A stretch of DNA of 64,000 nt from Hydrogenovibrio crunogenus (GTDB lineage: Bacteria; Pseudomonadota; Gammaproteobacteria; Thiomicrospirales; Thiomicrospiraceae): the NCBI RefSeq assembly GCF_004786015.1, contig NZ_CP032096.1, forward strand, positions 1,674,001-1,738,000, given 5' to 3'. Positions 36,510 to 46,932 of the stretch are shown one piece after another. The notes below the pieces were generated by a model, which saw only the letters and a program-made list of their open reading frames with translations, was not told the origin of the DNA and made no database searches. How positions within the stretch are numbered: the stretch's first letter is position 1; each line of letters starts with the position of its first letter. The translations under genes were made by a program, and so were the position numbers.

Positions 36510-38420
36510 TTAAGCCATTTCACCTGGGTAGTCTTCGATACCTGGGTTGTTTTTAACACCTTTCAGCTTAGGATGGTTTACTTTCTTAAGCTTCATGTCG
36601 TTTTTGTGGTTACGTAGGTAGTCTGCTGCAACATCCCACATTAAGCGGCCATCACCAACAGATTCAACTTGCGCCCAACCAGCAACACTATAAGTTTTGT
36701 TTGCTTCTAGTGGCGTACCGTCATCTAAACGCATGTCAGAGATACGGTTACCTAAAGTTGCATTTGGCTCACATGTGTAATCCATACCACCTAGACGAAC
36801 CATGTCCCCACCAGACTGTAGGTACGGGTCTTTTTGGAATAGGTTTTCACAGATACCTTCTAGGATATCTTTCATTTGAGCACCCGTCACTTCAGACTTA
36901 TAAGTTTCACCATAAGTCATTGACGTTTCATCCATAACACGTTCCATAGTGATCATTTCACCCGCTAGAACAGATGTCCCCCAACGTACACCAGCAGACA
37001 TCGCGATTTGTGCGTCATGCTCTTCACGTAGAGAGTTTACAATGATTTGGTCCCATGTACCCATGAAGTTACCACGACGATACAGAGTATCTTCTGCAAC
37101 CGCTAGTTCTTCATTTAGGATATCGCCATACGTTTTACCTAGACGATCTTTGTTATACGCACGAGATGGGTCACGAGATTCAACGATCGACTTGTCATAT
37201 ACTTTTGTATATAGGTGATCAATGAAAGTTTGAACCGTTTCATCGGCTGGTAAGATGTTAGAGAAAACAGGTAACAAGTTGTAGTTCACACCACGTAGCT
37301 TACCGTTTTGAATGTCTAAATCCATGCAACCAACAAACTTACCGTTAGAACCAGCATTTGTTACGTGACAAACACCGCCTTCTGGTGTTTTAACAGGTGT
37401 TGTTTTCGGAATACCATCATGTGTATGACCACCGAAGATTGCATCGATACCGTTGATACGTGAAGCCATCTTCAAATCAACGTCCATCCCGTTATGAGAG
37501 ATCATTACAATCGCTGCTACTTTTTTCGTTTCACGAATTTCGTTAACCGTTTCTTGTAGTGCATCTTCACGCAAACCGAATGACCAATCTGGGAAGTTAG
37601 ATTGTGGGTTAGCATTCGCAGTACGAGGGAACGCTTGACCTACAACAGCAATACGCTCACCGTTGATGATTTTGATTGTGTAAGGCTTAAATGCACGCCC
37701 TTCATCTTCATCATACAGACCGGTACCGTTATGACGATCAACCATATCACGGTATGCATCACCAAATAGTGAATCTTCTTTAACACGGATGTTTTGCGCT
37801 AAGAATTCACCTTTGAAGTTATTTAAGTTTGTTAAAACTTCGTTTTCTTTATAAGTGAACTCCCAGTGACCTGTCATCACATCCACCCCGATTAGGTTTG
37901 ATGCTTCAACCATGTCCGCACCACGTGTCCAAAGAGCTGTCCCTGAACCGTGCCAAAGGTCACCACCATCCATTAATAAAGTGTTCTCACGCCCACCTGC
38001 TGATTCACGCAACTTGTCTAGCAATGTTTTAAGGTGAGCAAACCCACCAACTTTACCATATTGCTCAGAAGCATCTTGGAAGTTTAGGTAAGTGAAAGCA
38101 TGCGCTAAAGGCGTGTTTTCTTTGATGTTTAATTCTTTTAATAGTTTGTGCCCTACAACATGTGGCAATTTACCAAATGCAGGTCCTGTTCCTAAGTTAA
38201 CATTAGGCTCACGGAAGTAGATAGGCTTTAACTGAGCGTGTGTGTCTGTAATATGTAATAAACGAACTTTCCCTTTCATTGGCAAGTTATACATATCCAT
38301 TGATGCTGGTGCACCTTTATAATCTGGGCTTGTAGACATAGCGCTGGCTGTACCAGGTAGCATACCGGCTGCTGCAGCCATAGACATTACATGAAGAAAT
38401 TCACGACGATTTAAAGACAT
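36510..38420 (-). CDS. soxB: Thiosulfohydrolase SoxB
   Basis: Releases sulfate from SoxY-bound thiosulfonate in the periplasmic Sox thiosulfate oxidation pathway. The 636-residue protein has a Tat signal (NRREFL, then a hydrophobic stretch ending near residue 27). The di-manganese metallophosphatase core follows: HITDTHAQL with Asp59/His61, MDGGDLWHGSG, SHNGMD and GGHTHDG. A C-terminal 5'-nucleotidase-like domain comes last. Codon choice is strongly biased (CGT arginines, for instance), hinting at high expression. No other sox gene is adjacent; scattered sox genes are known in this lineage. A terminator-like hairpin precedes its ribosome site. Confidence 0.97.
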   Translation of the reverse strand: MSLNRREFLHVMSMAAAAGMLPGTASAMSTSPDYKGAPASMDMYNLPMKGKVRLLHITDTHAQLKPIYFREPNVNLGTGPAFGKLPHVVGHKLLKELNIKENTPLAHAFTYLNFQDASEQYGKVGGFAHLKTLLDKLRESAGGRENTLLMDGGDLWHGSGTALWTRGADMVEASNLIGVDVMTGHWEFTYKENEVLTNLNNFKGEFLAQNIRVKEDSLFGDAYRDMVDRHNGTGLYDEDEGRAFKPYTIKIINGERIAVVGQAFPRTANANPQSNFPDWSFGLREDALQETVNEIRETKKVAAIVMISHNGMDVDLKMASRINGIDAIFGGHTHDGIPKTTPVKTPEGGVCHVTNAGSNGKFVGCMDLDIQNGKLRGVNYNLLPVFSNILPADETVQTFIDHLYTKVYDKSIVESRDPSRAYNKDRLGKTYGDILNEELAVAEDTLYRRGNFMGTWDQIIVNSLREEHDAQIAMSAGVRWGTSVLAGEMITMERVMDETSMTYGETYKSEVTGAQMKDILEGICENLFQKDPYLQSGGDMVRLGGMDYTCEPNATLGNRISDMRLDDGTPLEANKTYSVAGWAQVESVGDGRLMWDVAADYLRNHKNDMKLKKVNHPKLKGVKNNPGIEDYPGEMA

Positions 38421-38444
38421 AGTGCCCTACTCCGTTTGAAATTT

Positions 38445-38476
38445 AAAAAAGCCGTTTCAAGCCTCTGACTTGAAAC
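38445..38476 (-). promoter_or_regulatory. Terminator-like hairpin in the soxB leader
   Basis: Minus-strand GTTTCAAG pairs with CTTGAAAC around a 7-base loop, followed by GGC and T6. It ends 11 bases before the soxB GGAG site (38430-38433). It is either the purL terminator or an attenuator/leader structure of soxB. Confidence 0.55.
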
Positions 38477-38577
38477 AAGGTCGAAAAATAAAGTTGTATA
38501 ACATTAAAGAAAGGCCTATAAAAAGTCAAATAAACTAAAGTTATCACAAAAATAATTTTATTTATACATTATAAAAA

Positions 38578-38590
38578 TCACTTATAGTGA
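38578..38590. promoter_or_regulatory. Palindrome upstream of soxB
   Basis: A perfect TCACT-3-AGTGA palindrome about 160 bases upstream of soxB, next to TATAAT- and TTGACT-like boxes on the minus strand. It is a possible operator, by appearance only. Confidence 0.3.
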
Positions 38591-38648
38591 AATCGACTCA
38601 GCTTTGACTTTAGACAAACCTTTCACATGACATTCAATAAGTTAGAAA

Positions 38649-41600
38649 TCACCCCACCCATTTACGTGCATTACGGAACAAACGCATCCAAGGGGCATCT
38701 TCTAACCAGTCATCTGGGTGCCATGAGTTCTGAACAGTTCTAAATACGCGTTCTGGATGCGGCATCATGATGGTGACACGACCATCGGTTGTGGTTAATC
38801 CTGTCATACCCGCTTCAGATCCATTTGGGTTAAAGGGATAGGCTTCAGTAGGATTCCCTGCAGAATCCACATATCGCACGCCAACCAAACCATCGACCTC
38901 TTGCGCTGAGCGCTGACCAAAGTCCATACGACCTTCTCCATGTGCAACAGCAACGGGAATACGCGTCCCAGCCATTCCTTTTAGCAAAATAGAAGGGGAT
39001 TCTTGAATCTCCACCAAAGAAAAACGAGCTTCAAATTGTTCAGACTCATTTCGAACAAACTTCGGCCAGCTGTCCGCACCCGGAATGATCTCTTTTAGAT
39101 TTGATAGCATCTGGCAGCCGTTACAGACCCCCAGCGTAAACGTATCTTCTCGCTTAAAGAATCCTTCAAAGGTTTGGCGAGCCGTCTCGTTGAATAGAAT
39201 CGAATTTGCCCAACCGCGTCCGGCACCCAATACATCCCCATAAGAGAAACCACCACAGGCGACTAAGCCTCGATAATCTTCAAATGACACTTCTCCAGAA
39301 AGCACATCCGACATATGAACATCAATGGCTTCAAAGCCGGCACGATCAAATGCCGCCGCCATTTCTTGCTGACCATTGACGCCCTGTTCGCGTAAAATCG
39401 CAACTTTCGGACGGTTAGTTCGAGAGAACTCTGCCGTAATATCCTCATTCTGGTCGAATGTCACAACAGGCTGAATACGCGTATTGGCATCTTGCTGAAT
39501 AGCATCAAATTCCTGTTTAGCACAAGCTTCGTTATCTCTCAACGCTTGCATGCGATAGCTGGTCTCTGACCACCAGGCCTGGTAAGTTTTACGAGAACCT
39601 TTCAACAACGTTTTGCCATGCGCCGTGATTTCAATTTGATCGGAATCAGAAGGCGTTCCGACCCAATGAGCAGCATCCGATAAATTATATGAGTTGAGCA
39701 GCGCTTCAACAGCAGTCTTATCATCGGCCTTCACTTGAACCACGACCCCTACTTCCTCGGAACACAAGGCGGAAATCGCTTCCTCACCTAATGCACTCGT
39801 ATCCAAGTTCAACCCGCAATGCCCTGCAAATGCCATTTCCAATAGCGTCACAAGGAAGCCACCATCTGCACGATCATGGTAAGCTTGGATCAAATCATCG
39901 GCCATTAAAGTCTGTACGAAGTTGAAGAGGTTCAGTAAGTCTTCGGCCGAATCTAAATCGGCCGACACATCACCTACTTGGTTATAAACCTGCGCTAAAC
40001 AGCTTCCACCCAGTCGGTTTTGCCCACGACTTAAATCAATCGCTAACAGCTCGGTTTCACCCAAATCGGTTCTCAGCTGAGGTGTGACAGTCTTACGAAC
40101 ATCCTGAACCGGTGCAAACGTGGTGATATTCAAAGAAACCGGAGAAGTCACTGATTTTGATTCATCACCGTCTTGCCAAACCGTCTTCATCGACATAGAG
40201 TCTTTTCCAACCGGAACCGCAATACCTAAGGCAGGGCAAAGTTCCAATCCAACGGTTTCAACAGCATCATACAAAGCTGAATCTTCACCAGGGTGTCCGG
40301 CTGCTGCCATCCAGTTTGCCGAAATCTTAATATCACTCATCTTTTCAATTTTGGCACAAGCAATATTGGTAATGGCTTCTGCAATGGATAAACGCGCAGA
40401 AGCTTTCGGATTAATCAAAGCCACAGGAGGACGCTCGCCTGTTGCCATCGCCTCTCCCGTATACCCTTGATAATCAGAACAGGTAACCCCAGCATTCGCG
40501 ACTGGAACTTGCCATGGGCCGACCATTTGATCTCGTGTGACCATCCCAGTGATGCTACGATCTCCGATGGTAATCAAAAAGCTTTTGTTCGCAACCGTCG
40601 GCAACTTCAACAAGCGCTCAGTTACATCATTAAAATCAAGAACCGCTGGCTCAAACCCCGGCTGAGGAATCAAACGAGATTCAACGGTACGATGCATTTT
40701 AGGCGGTTTCCCTAACAAGACATTCAATGGCATATCGACCGGGTTATTATCAAACACCGTATCATTCACCACTAATTTTTGTTCTTCGGTTGCTTCACCG
40801 ACAATGGCGTATAAACATCTTTCACGCTGACAAATGGCTTCAAATTGTTCAATTTGATCCGGATAAATCGCAATAACATACCGCTCTTGTGATTCATTAC
40901 ACCAGATTTCCATTGGAGACATACCTGGCTCATCATTCGGTATATCGCGCAACTGGAATTTTCCACCCCGTCCAGCATCATTCACTAATTCAGGGAAAGC
41001 ATTCGATAGTCCACCAGCCCCAACATCATGAATAGAGGCAATAGGAGACTGATCGCCTAAATAAGTACAACGGTCGATCACTTCTTGAGCACGACGCTCC
41101 ATTTCAGGGTTTTCACGCTGAACCGAAGCAAAGTCTAATGTCTCTGAGCCTGCACCACTGTCTACCGATGACGCTGCACCACCACCTAGACCAATTAGCA
41201 TGGCAGGGCCACCTAATACGACAAGCTTCGCACCGACCGGAATGTCGTTCTTTTGAATATGTTGCTCACGAATACTGCCTAGCCCACCTGCCAGCATAAT
41301 AGGCTTGTGATACCCACGGATTTCTTCTCCATCATGCGTAATCAATGCATTTTCATAAGTACGGAAATATCCATTGATGGCCGGACGACCAAATTCGTTA
41401 TTAAATCCTGCAGCCCCAAGAGGGCCTTCAATCATAATTTCAAGCGGACTGACAATTCGTGTTGGTTTTCCATAAACCGATTCCCAAGGTTGCTTGAAAT
41501 CAGGAATATTTAGATTGGAAACCGTAAAGCCCGTTAAACCGGCTTTTGGTTTAGACCCTCGTCCAGTCGCACCTTCATCTCGAATTTCACCACCGGATCC

Positions 41601-42527
41601 TGTTGCGGCACCTGACCAAGGCGAAATCGCGGTTGGGTGATTATGCGTTTCTACTTTAATTTGGAAGTGAACATTTTCATCACTGTATTGATACTGACGA
41701 GATTCAGGGTTCGGAAAAAAACGAGTCGCTTTATACCCTTCCACCACCGCGGCATTGTCACTATAAGCCGATAATACGCCTTGCGGATTCTTTTGATACG
41801 TGTTTCGAATCATACCAAATAACGAGTTCGGTTTATCCGCGCCATCGATGGTCCAATCGGCATTAAAAATTTTATGACGACAATGCTCGGAATTGGCTTG
41901 CGCGAACATCATCAGCTCAGCATCCACCGGGTTTCGCTCCAACCCTTTAAAAGCCGAGACTAAATAATCGATTTCATCATCTGATAAAGCCAACCCCATT
42001 GCAGAGTTCGCTTGTTGAAGTGCTTCAGCACCACTATTTAACACATCAACCGTTTCATATGCTTTAGGTGACTGATGCGAGAACAGGCCTTTCAAATTTT
42101 CTAAGGAATGGAAAACCTGCTCAACCATACGATCAAACAACAAGGCTTCCATCGCAGCGCGATCTTCTGATGTTACCCCTTCCAGAAAATACACAATACC
42201 ACGTTCAACTCGATGGATAGTCTCAATACCACATGTGTGAGTAATATCAGTTGCCTTAGAAGCCCAAGGAGAAATCGTACCCAAACGCGGCGTTACAACA
42301 CAAGCCGTCTCGTTGAATTCAGACGACAGATCCTTTTCTGTATCGTTTAACAACACACCTAACTTTGTTAAGTCAGAAGCGCTCAGTTCAGAGGCATCAT
42401 CATTCAAATCAACTGCGTAAATGAATTGTGATTTTAAGCTTGAAATAGACCCTACTTTCGAGAGTTTATTTAAAAGTTGGTTTAAACGATACTCAGAATG
42501 AGCCGAATTTCCCCAGATAATTTGCAT
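38649..42527 (-). CDS. purL: Phosphoribosylformylglycinamidine synthase
   Basis: Large-type FGAR amidotransferase of purine synthesis, 1292 residues, with all domains fused. An N-terminal PurS-like part is followed by two AIR synthase-type repeats (with [18 protein letters not shown], and GKDSMSMKT in the second). A C-terminal class I glutaminase has nucleophile Cys in GVCNGCQML and His in PHPERVFR. In [13 protein letters not shown] is encoded by an intact CCAGGCCTGG repeat. It lies downstream of bamC, separated by a terminator. Confidence 0.97.
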   Translation of the reverse strand: MQIIWGNSAHSEYRLNQLLNKLSKVGSISSLKSQFIYAVDLNDDASELSASDLTKLGVLLNDTEKDLSSEFNETACVVTPRLGTISPWASKATDITHTCGIETIHRVERGIVYFLEGVTSEDRAAMEALLFDRMVEQVFHSLENLKGLFSHQSPKAYETVDVLNSGAEALQQANSAMGLALSDDEIDYLVSAFKGLERNPVDAELMMFAQANSEHCRHKIFNADWTIDGADKPNSLFGMIRNTYQKNPQGVLSAYSDNAAVVEGYKATRFFPNPESRQYQYSDENVHFQIKVETHNHPTAISPWSGAATGSGGEIRDEGATGRGSKPKAGLTGFTVSNLNIPDFKQPWESVYGKPTRIVSPLEIMIEGPLGAAGFNNEFGRPAINGYFRTYENALITHDGEEIRGYHKPIMLAGGLGSIREQHIQKNDIPVGAKLVVLGGPAMLIGLGGGAASSVDSGAGSETLDFASVQRENPEMERRAQEVIDRCTYLGDQSPIASIHDVGAGGLSNAFPELVNDAGRGGKFQLRDIPNDEPGMSPMEIWCNESQERYVIAIYPDQIEQFEAICQRERCLYAIVGEATEEQKLVVNDTVFDNNPVDMPLNVLLGKPPKMHRTVESRLIPQPGFEPAVLDFNDVTERLLKLPTVANKSFLITIGDRSITGMVTRDQMVGPWQVPVANAGVTCSDYQGYTGEAMATGERPPVALINPKASARLSIAEAITNIACAKIEKMSDIKISANWMAAAGHPGEDSALYDAVETVGLELCPALGIAVPVGKDSMSMKTVWQDGDESKSVTSPVSLNITTFAPVQDVRKTVTPQLRTDLGETELLAIDLSRGQNRLGGSCLAQVYNQVGDVSADLDSAEDLLNLFNFVQTLMADDLIQAYHDRADGGFLVTLLEMAFAGHCGLNLDTSALGEEAISALCSEEVGVVVQVKADDKTAVEALLNSYNLSDAAHWVGTPSDSDQIEITAHGKTLLKGSRKTYQAWWSETSYRMQALRDNEACAKQEFDAIQQDANTRIQPVVTFDQNEDITAEFSRTNRPKVAILREQGVNGQQEMAAAFDRAGFEAIDVHMSDVLSGEVSFEDYRGLVACGGFSYGDVLGAGRGWANSILFNETARQTFEGFFKREDTFTLGVCNGCQMLSNLKEIIPGADSWPKFVRNESEQFEARFSLVEIQESPSILLKGMAGTRIPVAVAHGEGRMDFGQRSAQEVDGLVGVRYVDSAGNPTEAYPFNPNGSEAGMTGLTTTDGRVTIMMPHPERVFRTVQNSWHPDDWLEDAPWMRLFRNARKWVG
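39571..39584. repeat. CCAGGCCTGG copy inside purL
   Basis: Core 39573-39582, read as CAG GCC TGG on the coding strand. The palindrome extends to ACCAGGCCTGGT. Confidence 0.8.
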
Positions 42528-42542
42528 AGTCTTTCCTTATAC

Positions 42543-42570
42543 AAAAAACCCTCGGTATGTAACCAAGGGT
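42543..42570 (-). terminator. bamC terminator
   Basis: ACCCTTGG pairs with CCGAGGGT (one G-T pair) around a 7-base loop. T6 follows on the minus strand. It lies between bamC and purL. Confidence 0.8.
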
Positions 42571-42600
42571 GAATAGTAAATGATTTGAAATGAATGAGTT

Positions 42601-43794
42601 TTACGGCTTCAGCAAGCCTAAGGACTCAAAAATATAACGGCGTTTCTCAGGCGTTAAAGGTTCAGATGACTCAGCCGTATCCACCTTTAACAAACTTCCG
42701 CTGGAACGATCTGGCGTTTGCTCATTAAGCGTTTCAACAGTGAACTTGATGCGCTTTGGAATATATTTTTCAGCATCATCGTCACTACGCCAAAAGGCTA
42801 ATTTTGACCCTAAACTATTTTCTTTACGCACCGATGCCGGAACAACCACCCAAACTTCCTTAGTAACTGGTTTGATATGCTCATAGAACCAGCCAGAACG
42901 ATACAACATGGCTTTTAAATAAGACCAAGTTTCCGCAGCAGAAGCATCCACTTTTAAACCATTCGTGGAATCCTCTTGTTCCGAATGCACTTGGTTTTGG
43001 GTCATTTGGATGGCTTTTAAGGACTCTCCTTGAGAGGCACCAAAGAAAATCATGGCCTGATATGTTGCTTCCGCCTCAATCAAGGGGTTGTAAGGCTTCA
43101 CCTTCCAGCCTGAATCTACAACAACTGCAGCATCTTCAGAGTCCGCCACACTTGGATCGGCTACCATATAGTGGTGGAAATAAACACGGGTAACGTCTTG
43201 ACCCGCATCATACTCCACTTGAGCAATCAAACGATCATAAAGACCATCTGCCAATTCTGGACGCCAACTGTTCAACAGTTTCGTCAAAGGCCCTTGATCA
43301 TCCAAGGGAACAAGCTCTTTACGGGGAACGAACTCTGTACGGATAAACCCGGTATCTTTGCGGGCTTCTTTAACAGGCATCCCCAACGACACTAAGAAGG
43401 ATTGAACCCCTTGCCAAACCTTTTCACTCGACATTCCTTTGATTTCAAGCCAACGTCCAGATAAGTTTGATTTAACCGCTAAATGGTCAGCACGGTACGT
43501 TGGGATATAGCGATATTCTTCTTCTAACTTACCTGTGTTTGAGATGGCAATATCAAATTCATCTTGCTTTTTAGAAGGTAAAAATAGATTAGGTGGAACC
43601 GCAAGGTCTTTTGACAGGCTTTTTTCAGTCTCCCGATAAGAAGTATCGGCATCATAGTCCAATACACTATCAGCATTTTTTTGACTTGAAGGCGTTGAAG
43701 AGCAGCCGGTTACAAGCAATGAGAAACTGATAGCGGCCGCCATAATAGACACGCTGCGAGGATTAAGAGAGGGGTTCTGAGTTAGCAGAAACAT
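42601..43794 (-). CDS. bamC: Outer membrane assembly lipoprotein BamC
   Basis: Lipoprotein subunit of the BAM complex that inserts outer-membrane beta-barrels. From the ATG at 43794, with AGGAG upstream inside dapA, the product is 397 residues. It starts with a lipoprotein signal and lipobox LVTGC (Cys31). An unstructured stretch with LAVPPNL, the BamD-binding region, is followed by two helix-grip domains. An upstream start at 43842 would put 16 non-signal residues in front. It begins 4 bases after dapA, the gene order also seen in E. coli. Confidence 0.9.
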   Translation of the reverse strand: MFLLTQNPSLNPRSVSIMAAAISFSLLVTGCSSTPSSQKNADSVLDYDADTSYRETEKSLSKDLAVPPNLFLPSKKQDEFDIAISNTGKLEEEYRYIPTYRADHLAVKSNLSGRWLEIKGMSSEKVWQGVQSFLVSLGMPVKEARKDTGFIRTEFVPRKELVPLDDQGPLTKLLNSWRPELADGLYDRLIAQVEYDAGQDVTRVYFHHYMVADPSVADSEDAAVVVDSGWKVKPYNPLIEAEATYQAMIFFGASQGESLKAIQMTQNQVHSEQEDSTNGLKVDASAAETWSYLKAMLYRSGWFYEHIKPVTKEVWVVVPASVRKENSLGSKLAFWRSDDDAEKYIPKRIKFTVETLNEQTPDRSSGSLLKVDTAESSEPLTPEKRRYIFESLGLLKP

Positions 43795-43798
43795 AAAG

Positions 43799-44674
43799 TT
43801 ATAACGCTCCTGCAGTTTGTAAAGCTTGACGCACCAAAGCATGATACTTTTCAGACAACGGTGTTAAAGGCAAACGAATTGCCCCACCCATCAATCCCAT
43901 TTCTGCCATCGCCCACTTCACAGGAATCGGGTTAGCTTCCACAAATAAATTTTTATGCAGCTCGGTTAACGGTGCATCCATCATTCTCGCTTTTTCTGCA
44001 TTACCTGCCAGAGCTTCATCATACACTTCTGACACTAATGCCGGCATCACATTCGCGGTAACCGAGATGCCTCCATGTCCACCTTCTAAAATGAAGTCAA
44101 CCGCTGTCGCATCATCTCCGGTGTATAAGTCAAAGTCTTCATCAACCAGCTCTTTAATCTGACCAACACGACTGACGTCTCCGGTGGCTTCTTTCACACC
44201 GATGATGTTGTTGATAGTGGATAATCGCCCAATGGTCTCAGGCAACAAATCACAAGCTGTTCGACCTGGCACATTATAAAGAATCTGAGGGATATCAACC
44301 GTCTGAGCAATCTTCTTATAATGAAGATACAACCCTTCTTGGGTTGGTTTGTTGTAGTAAGGCGTTACTAATAAACAGGCATCCGCCCCCACTTCTTTTG
44401 CATATTGTGTCAATTCAATCGCTTCTGTCGTTGAATTAGCACCCGTTCCTGCTATTACCGGGATGCGACCTGCTGTTTTTTCCACCACAAAACGTACCAC
44501 GTCACGATGTTCTTGGAAATCCAACGTAGCTGATTCACCTGTTGTTCCCATCGCAACGATGGCTTTAGTCTTGGATTTGATATGAAACTCGATTAATCTT
44601 TCAAGTGCATCAAAATCCACAGATTCGTCCCCCATCATGGGTGTGACCAAGGCCACCATACTCCCTCTAAACAC
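43799..44674 (-). CDS. dapA: 4-hydroxy-tetrahydrodipicolinate synthase
   Basis: Condenses pyruvate and aspartate semialdehyde in lysine and peptidoglycan precursor synthesis. With a GTG start at 44674, where GGAG stands about 9 bases upstream, the protein has 291 residues. Tyr133 and the Schiff-base Lys161 (GVKEATGD) then fall at E. coli numbers. GTTGESATL and [11 protein letters not shown] are also present. A TTG at 44692 would place the start on the ribosome site itself. It is followed by bamC. Confidence 0.95.
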   Translation of the reverse strand: MFRGSMVALVTPMMGDESVDFDALERLIEFHIKSKTKAIVAMGTTGESATLDFQEHRDVVRFVVEKTAGRIPVIAGTGANSTTEAIELTQYAKEVGADACLLVTPYYNKPTQEGLYLHYKKIAQTVDIPQILYNVPGRTACDLLPETIGRLSTINNIIGVKEATGDVSRVGQIKELVDEDFDLYTGDDATAVDFILEGGHGGISVTANVMPALVSEVYDEALAGNAEKARMMDAPLTELHKNLFVEANPIPVKWAMAEMGLMGGAIRLPLTPLSEKYHALVRQALQTAGAL

Positions 44675-44852
44675 GATGATTTTCTCCAACAAAATGAATG
44701 TAAAATAAAAGAGTAATATTACCTTTTCACCCCTTTTTCTTCAAGCGATTATTTCGCTTATTCACAGTTTCGACAGGATAATTTCTTTTTCATAAATTTT
44801 TCATTGAACAATTAATTTAAACCTTGCATACTGATTAAAAAAAGGAGTACAA

Positions 44853-45335
44853 ATGACCACAACACCTTCTCTACAAATCGGGCAAAAAGTCCCTTCATTC
44901 TCACTCGAAACCACAAACAACCAAACCGTTTCCGAAAAAGACCTAACAGGCCATTACACTGTCATTTACTTTTACCCCAAAGACAACACCCCGGGGTGCA
45001 CCACAGAAGGCCAAGACTTCACCCAGGCTTATCCGAACTTCGAAGCAGAGAATACTGTCATTTATGGCGTCTCAAAAGACTCCATCAAAAAACATGAAAA
45101 CTTTAAAAGCAAATTCGATTTCCCATTTGAGCTAATTTCAGACCCTGACGAAACCTTATGCAATATTTTCGATGTCATCAAACTTAAAAAAAATTATGGT
45201 CGTGAATACATGGGAATTGAGCGCAGCACTTTTCTAATCAACCCAGAAGGAGAACTGATTCAGGAATGGCGAAAAGTCAAAGTTCCTAACCATGTAAAAG
45301 AAGTTTTGGAAGCCGTACAAAATGTAAAGAATTAA
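44853..45335 (+). CDS. bcp: Peroxiredoxin, Bcp/PrxQ family
   Basis: Thiol peroxidase reducing hydrogen and organic peroxides. The 160-residue protein has the active-site block YPKDNTPGCTTEGQDFTQ with the peroxidatic Cys. The resolving Cys five residues later in many PrxQ proteins is absent (Gln-Asp here), so it is probably a 1-Cys form or uses the Cys in TLCNIF. A GGAG ribosome site lies upstream. It is followed by the PIN-PhoH gene after 42 bases. Confidence 0.92.
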   Translation: MTTTPSLQIGQKVPSFSLETTNNQTVSEKDLTGHYTVIYFYPKDNTPGCTTEGQDFTQAYPNFEAENTVIYGVSKDSIKKHENFKSKFDFPFELISDPDETLCNIFDVIKLKKNYGREYMGIERSTFLINPEGELIQEWRKVKVPNHVKEVLEAVQNVKN

Positions 45336-45377
45336 CCTGATTCTGGCGCAAGCCGCATTAACATAGGATGCTATTAA

Positions 45378-46787
45378 ATGACCGACAGCCCAAAAAGATT
45401 ATTCATTCTTGATACCAACGTTTTAATGCACGACCCGATGGCACTTTTCAATTTTGAAGAGCATGACGTATTCATTTCCATGACGGTACTCGAAGAGCTT
45501 GATGCCGGCAAAAAAGGGATGTCTGAAGTCTCCCGTAATGTACGTGAAACCAACCGTTTGATCGATCAGATCATTAGCAACGCCAGCTTTGAACAAATTA
45601 AGTTAGGATTGGATTTGGAGCGCATTCATCCGAATAAAGAACGCGAAAACCTGCATTTAGGCAAACTATTTTTCGAAACTGAACCAATGGTGGCTCAACT
45701 CCCTGAAACCTTGCCAAGCCACAAAGCAGACAACCACATCCTTCAAACCGGCTTAGCCCTAAAACTACAATACCCCAGTCGCAACGTCACTTTGGTGACA
45801 AAAGACATCAACATGCGCATCAAATCCTCTACAGTCGGTCTCCATTCTGAAGACTATTACAATGACCGCGTATTGGAAGATGCGGACTTATTGTTCAGCG
45901 GCTGGGAGATCTTGCCTGAACATTTTTTTGAAGAGAACTTCAGCAAAATGAAATCCTGGCAGGAAGACAACAAAACCTTCTATGAACTGGAGTTAGATGA
46001 AACGCATCATTGGTATCCAAACCAGTGTTTACTCAGTGCAAACGAATCTGGCTTCAGCGCCATTGTTCGCAAAGTGGAACATAACATTGCCACCTTGGAA
46101 TACATGCACAACTTTGAGCAATCAAAACGCAGTGTTTGGGGTATTACCGCACGTAATCAAGAACAAAACTTGGCTTTAAACTTCTTAATGGACCCTAACA
46201 TTGACTTTGTTTCATTATTGGGAACGGCTGGAACAGGGAAAACCTTGTTAGCTTTGGCCGCAGCACTCGAACAAACCCTTGATGAAGGTATCTACAACGA
46301 AATCATCATGACTCGCGCTACCATCCCCATTGGGGATGACATCGGGTTCCTACCCGGCACGGAAGAAGAAAAAATGACGCCGTGGATGGGCGCATTGATG
46401 GATAATTTGGAAGTGTTAACGCATTCAGATGGACATGTTACAGACTGGGAAAAAGAATCGACCCAGGAACTGCTCAACAAGCGTATTAAAATCAAATCTC
46501 TTAACTTTATGCGCGGGCGTACCTTCCAAAATAAATTCATCATTATTGACGAATCACAAAACCTGACACCGAAACAAATGAAAACATTAATAACACGTTC
46601 TGGTGAAGGAACTAAAATCGTCTGCCTGGGGAATATCGGGCAAATTGACTCCCCTTACTTAACCGAAACCACAACAGGGCTCACCTACATTGTAGATCGA
46701 TTCAAAAACTGGCCTCACAGTGCGCACATCACTCTTAGACAAGGAGAACGCTCCCGTTTAGCAGAGTTTGCCTCCGACTCTTTATAA
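45378..46787 (+). CDS. PIN domain-PhoH ATPase fusion (PhoH2/YlaK type)
   Basis: A 469-residue protein. The N-terminal PIN nuclease domain (about 1-150) has acidic residues in FILDTNVLMHD and VTKDINMRIK. The C-terminal PhoH-like ATPase has Walker A GTAGTGKTLLAL near 281 and IIDESQNLTPKQMK as Walker B. PhoH2 proteins are RNA helicase/ribonucleases. It is the second gene after bcp. Its end faces the LysR gene across a perfect 44-base palindrome. Confidence 0.92.
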   Translation: MTDSPKRLFILDTNVLMHDPMALFNFEEHDVFISMTVLEELDAGKKGMSEVSRNVRETNRLIDQIISNASFEQIKLGLDLERIHPNKERENLHLGKLFFETEPMVAQLPETLPSHKADNHILQTGLALKLQYPSRNVTLVTKDINMRIKSSTVGLHSEDYYNDRVLEDADLLFSGWEILPEHFFEENFSKMKSWQEDNKTFYELELDETHHWYPNQCLLSANESGFSAIVRKVEHNIATLEYMHNFEQSKRSVWGITARNQEQNLALNFLMDPNIDFVSLLGTAGTGKTLLALAAALEQTLDEGIYNEIIMTRATIPIGDDIGFLPGTEEEKMTPWMGALMDNLEVLTHSDGHVTDWEKESTQELLNKRIKIKSLNFMRGRTFQNKFIIIDESQNLTPKQMKTLITRSGEGTKIVCLGNIGQIDSPYLTETTTGLTYIVDRFKNWPHSAHITLRQGERSRLAEFASDSL

Positions 46788-46867
46788 CTTCCTTTGACAA
46801 TGGCTCTTCGTCACACTGCATTCAGACACAGAGCCATTGCTTATTCATGCCATAACGCCATAAACAA

Positions 46868-46911
46868 AAAAGCCCTAAAAACAACCAGGCCTGGTTGTTT
46901 TTAGGGCTTTT
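46868..46911. terminator. Bidirectional terminator built on CCAGGCCTGG
   Basis: Perfect 44-base palindrome around core 46885-46894, with AGCCCTAAAAACAA arms and A/T ends. It is the longest of the family here and separates convergent phoH and lysR genes. Confidence 0.92.
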
Positions 46912-46932
46912 ATCTTTCTAGCCACTTCCAAG

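Noticed and set aside
44675-44692. TTG start for dapA
   Set aside because: It falls on the ribosome-binding bases of the GTG start at 44674, which gives residue numbers identical to known DapA.
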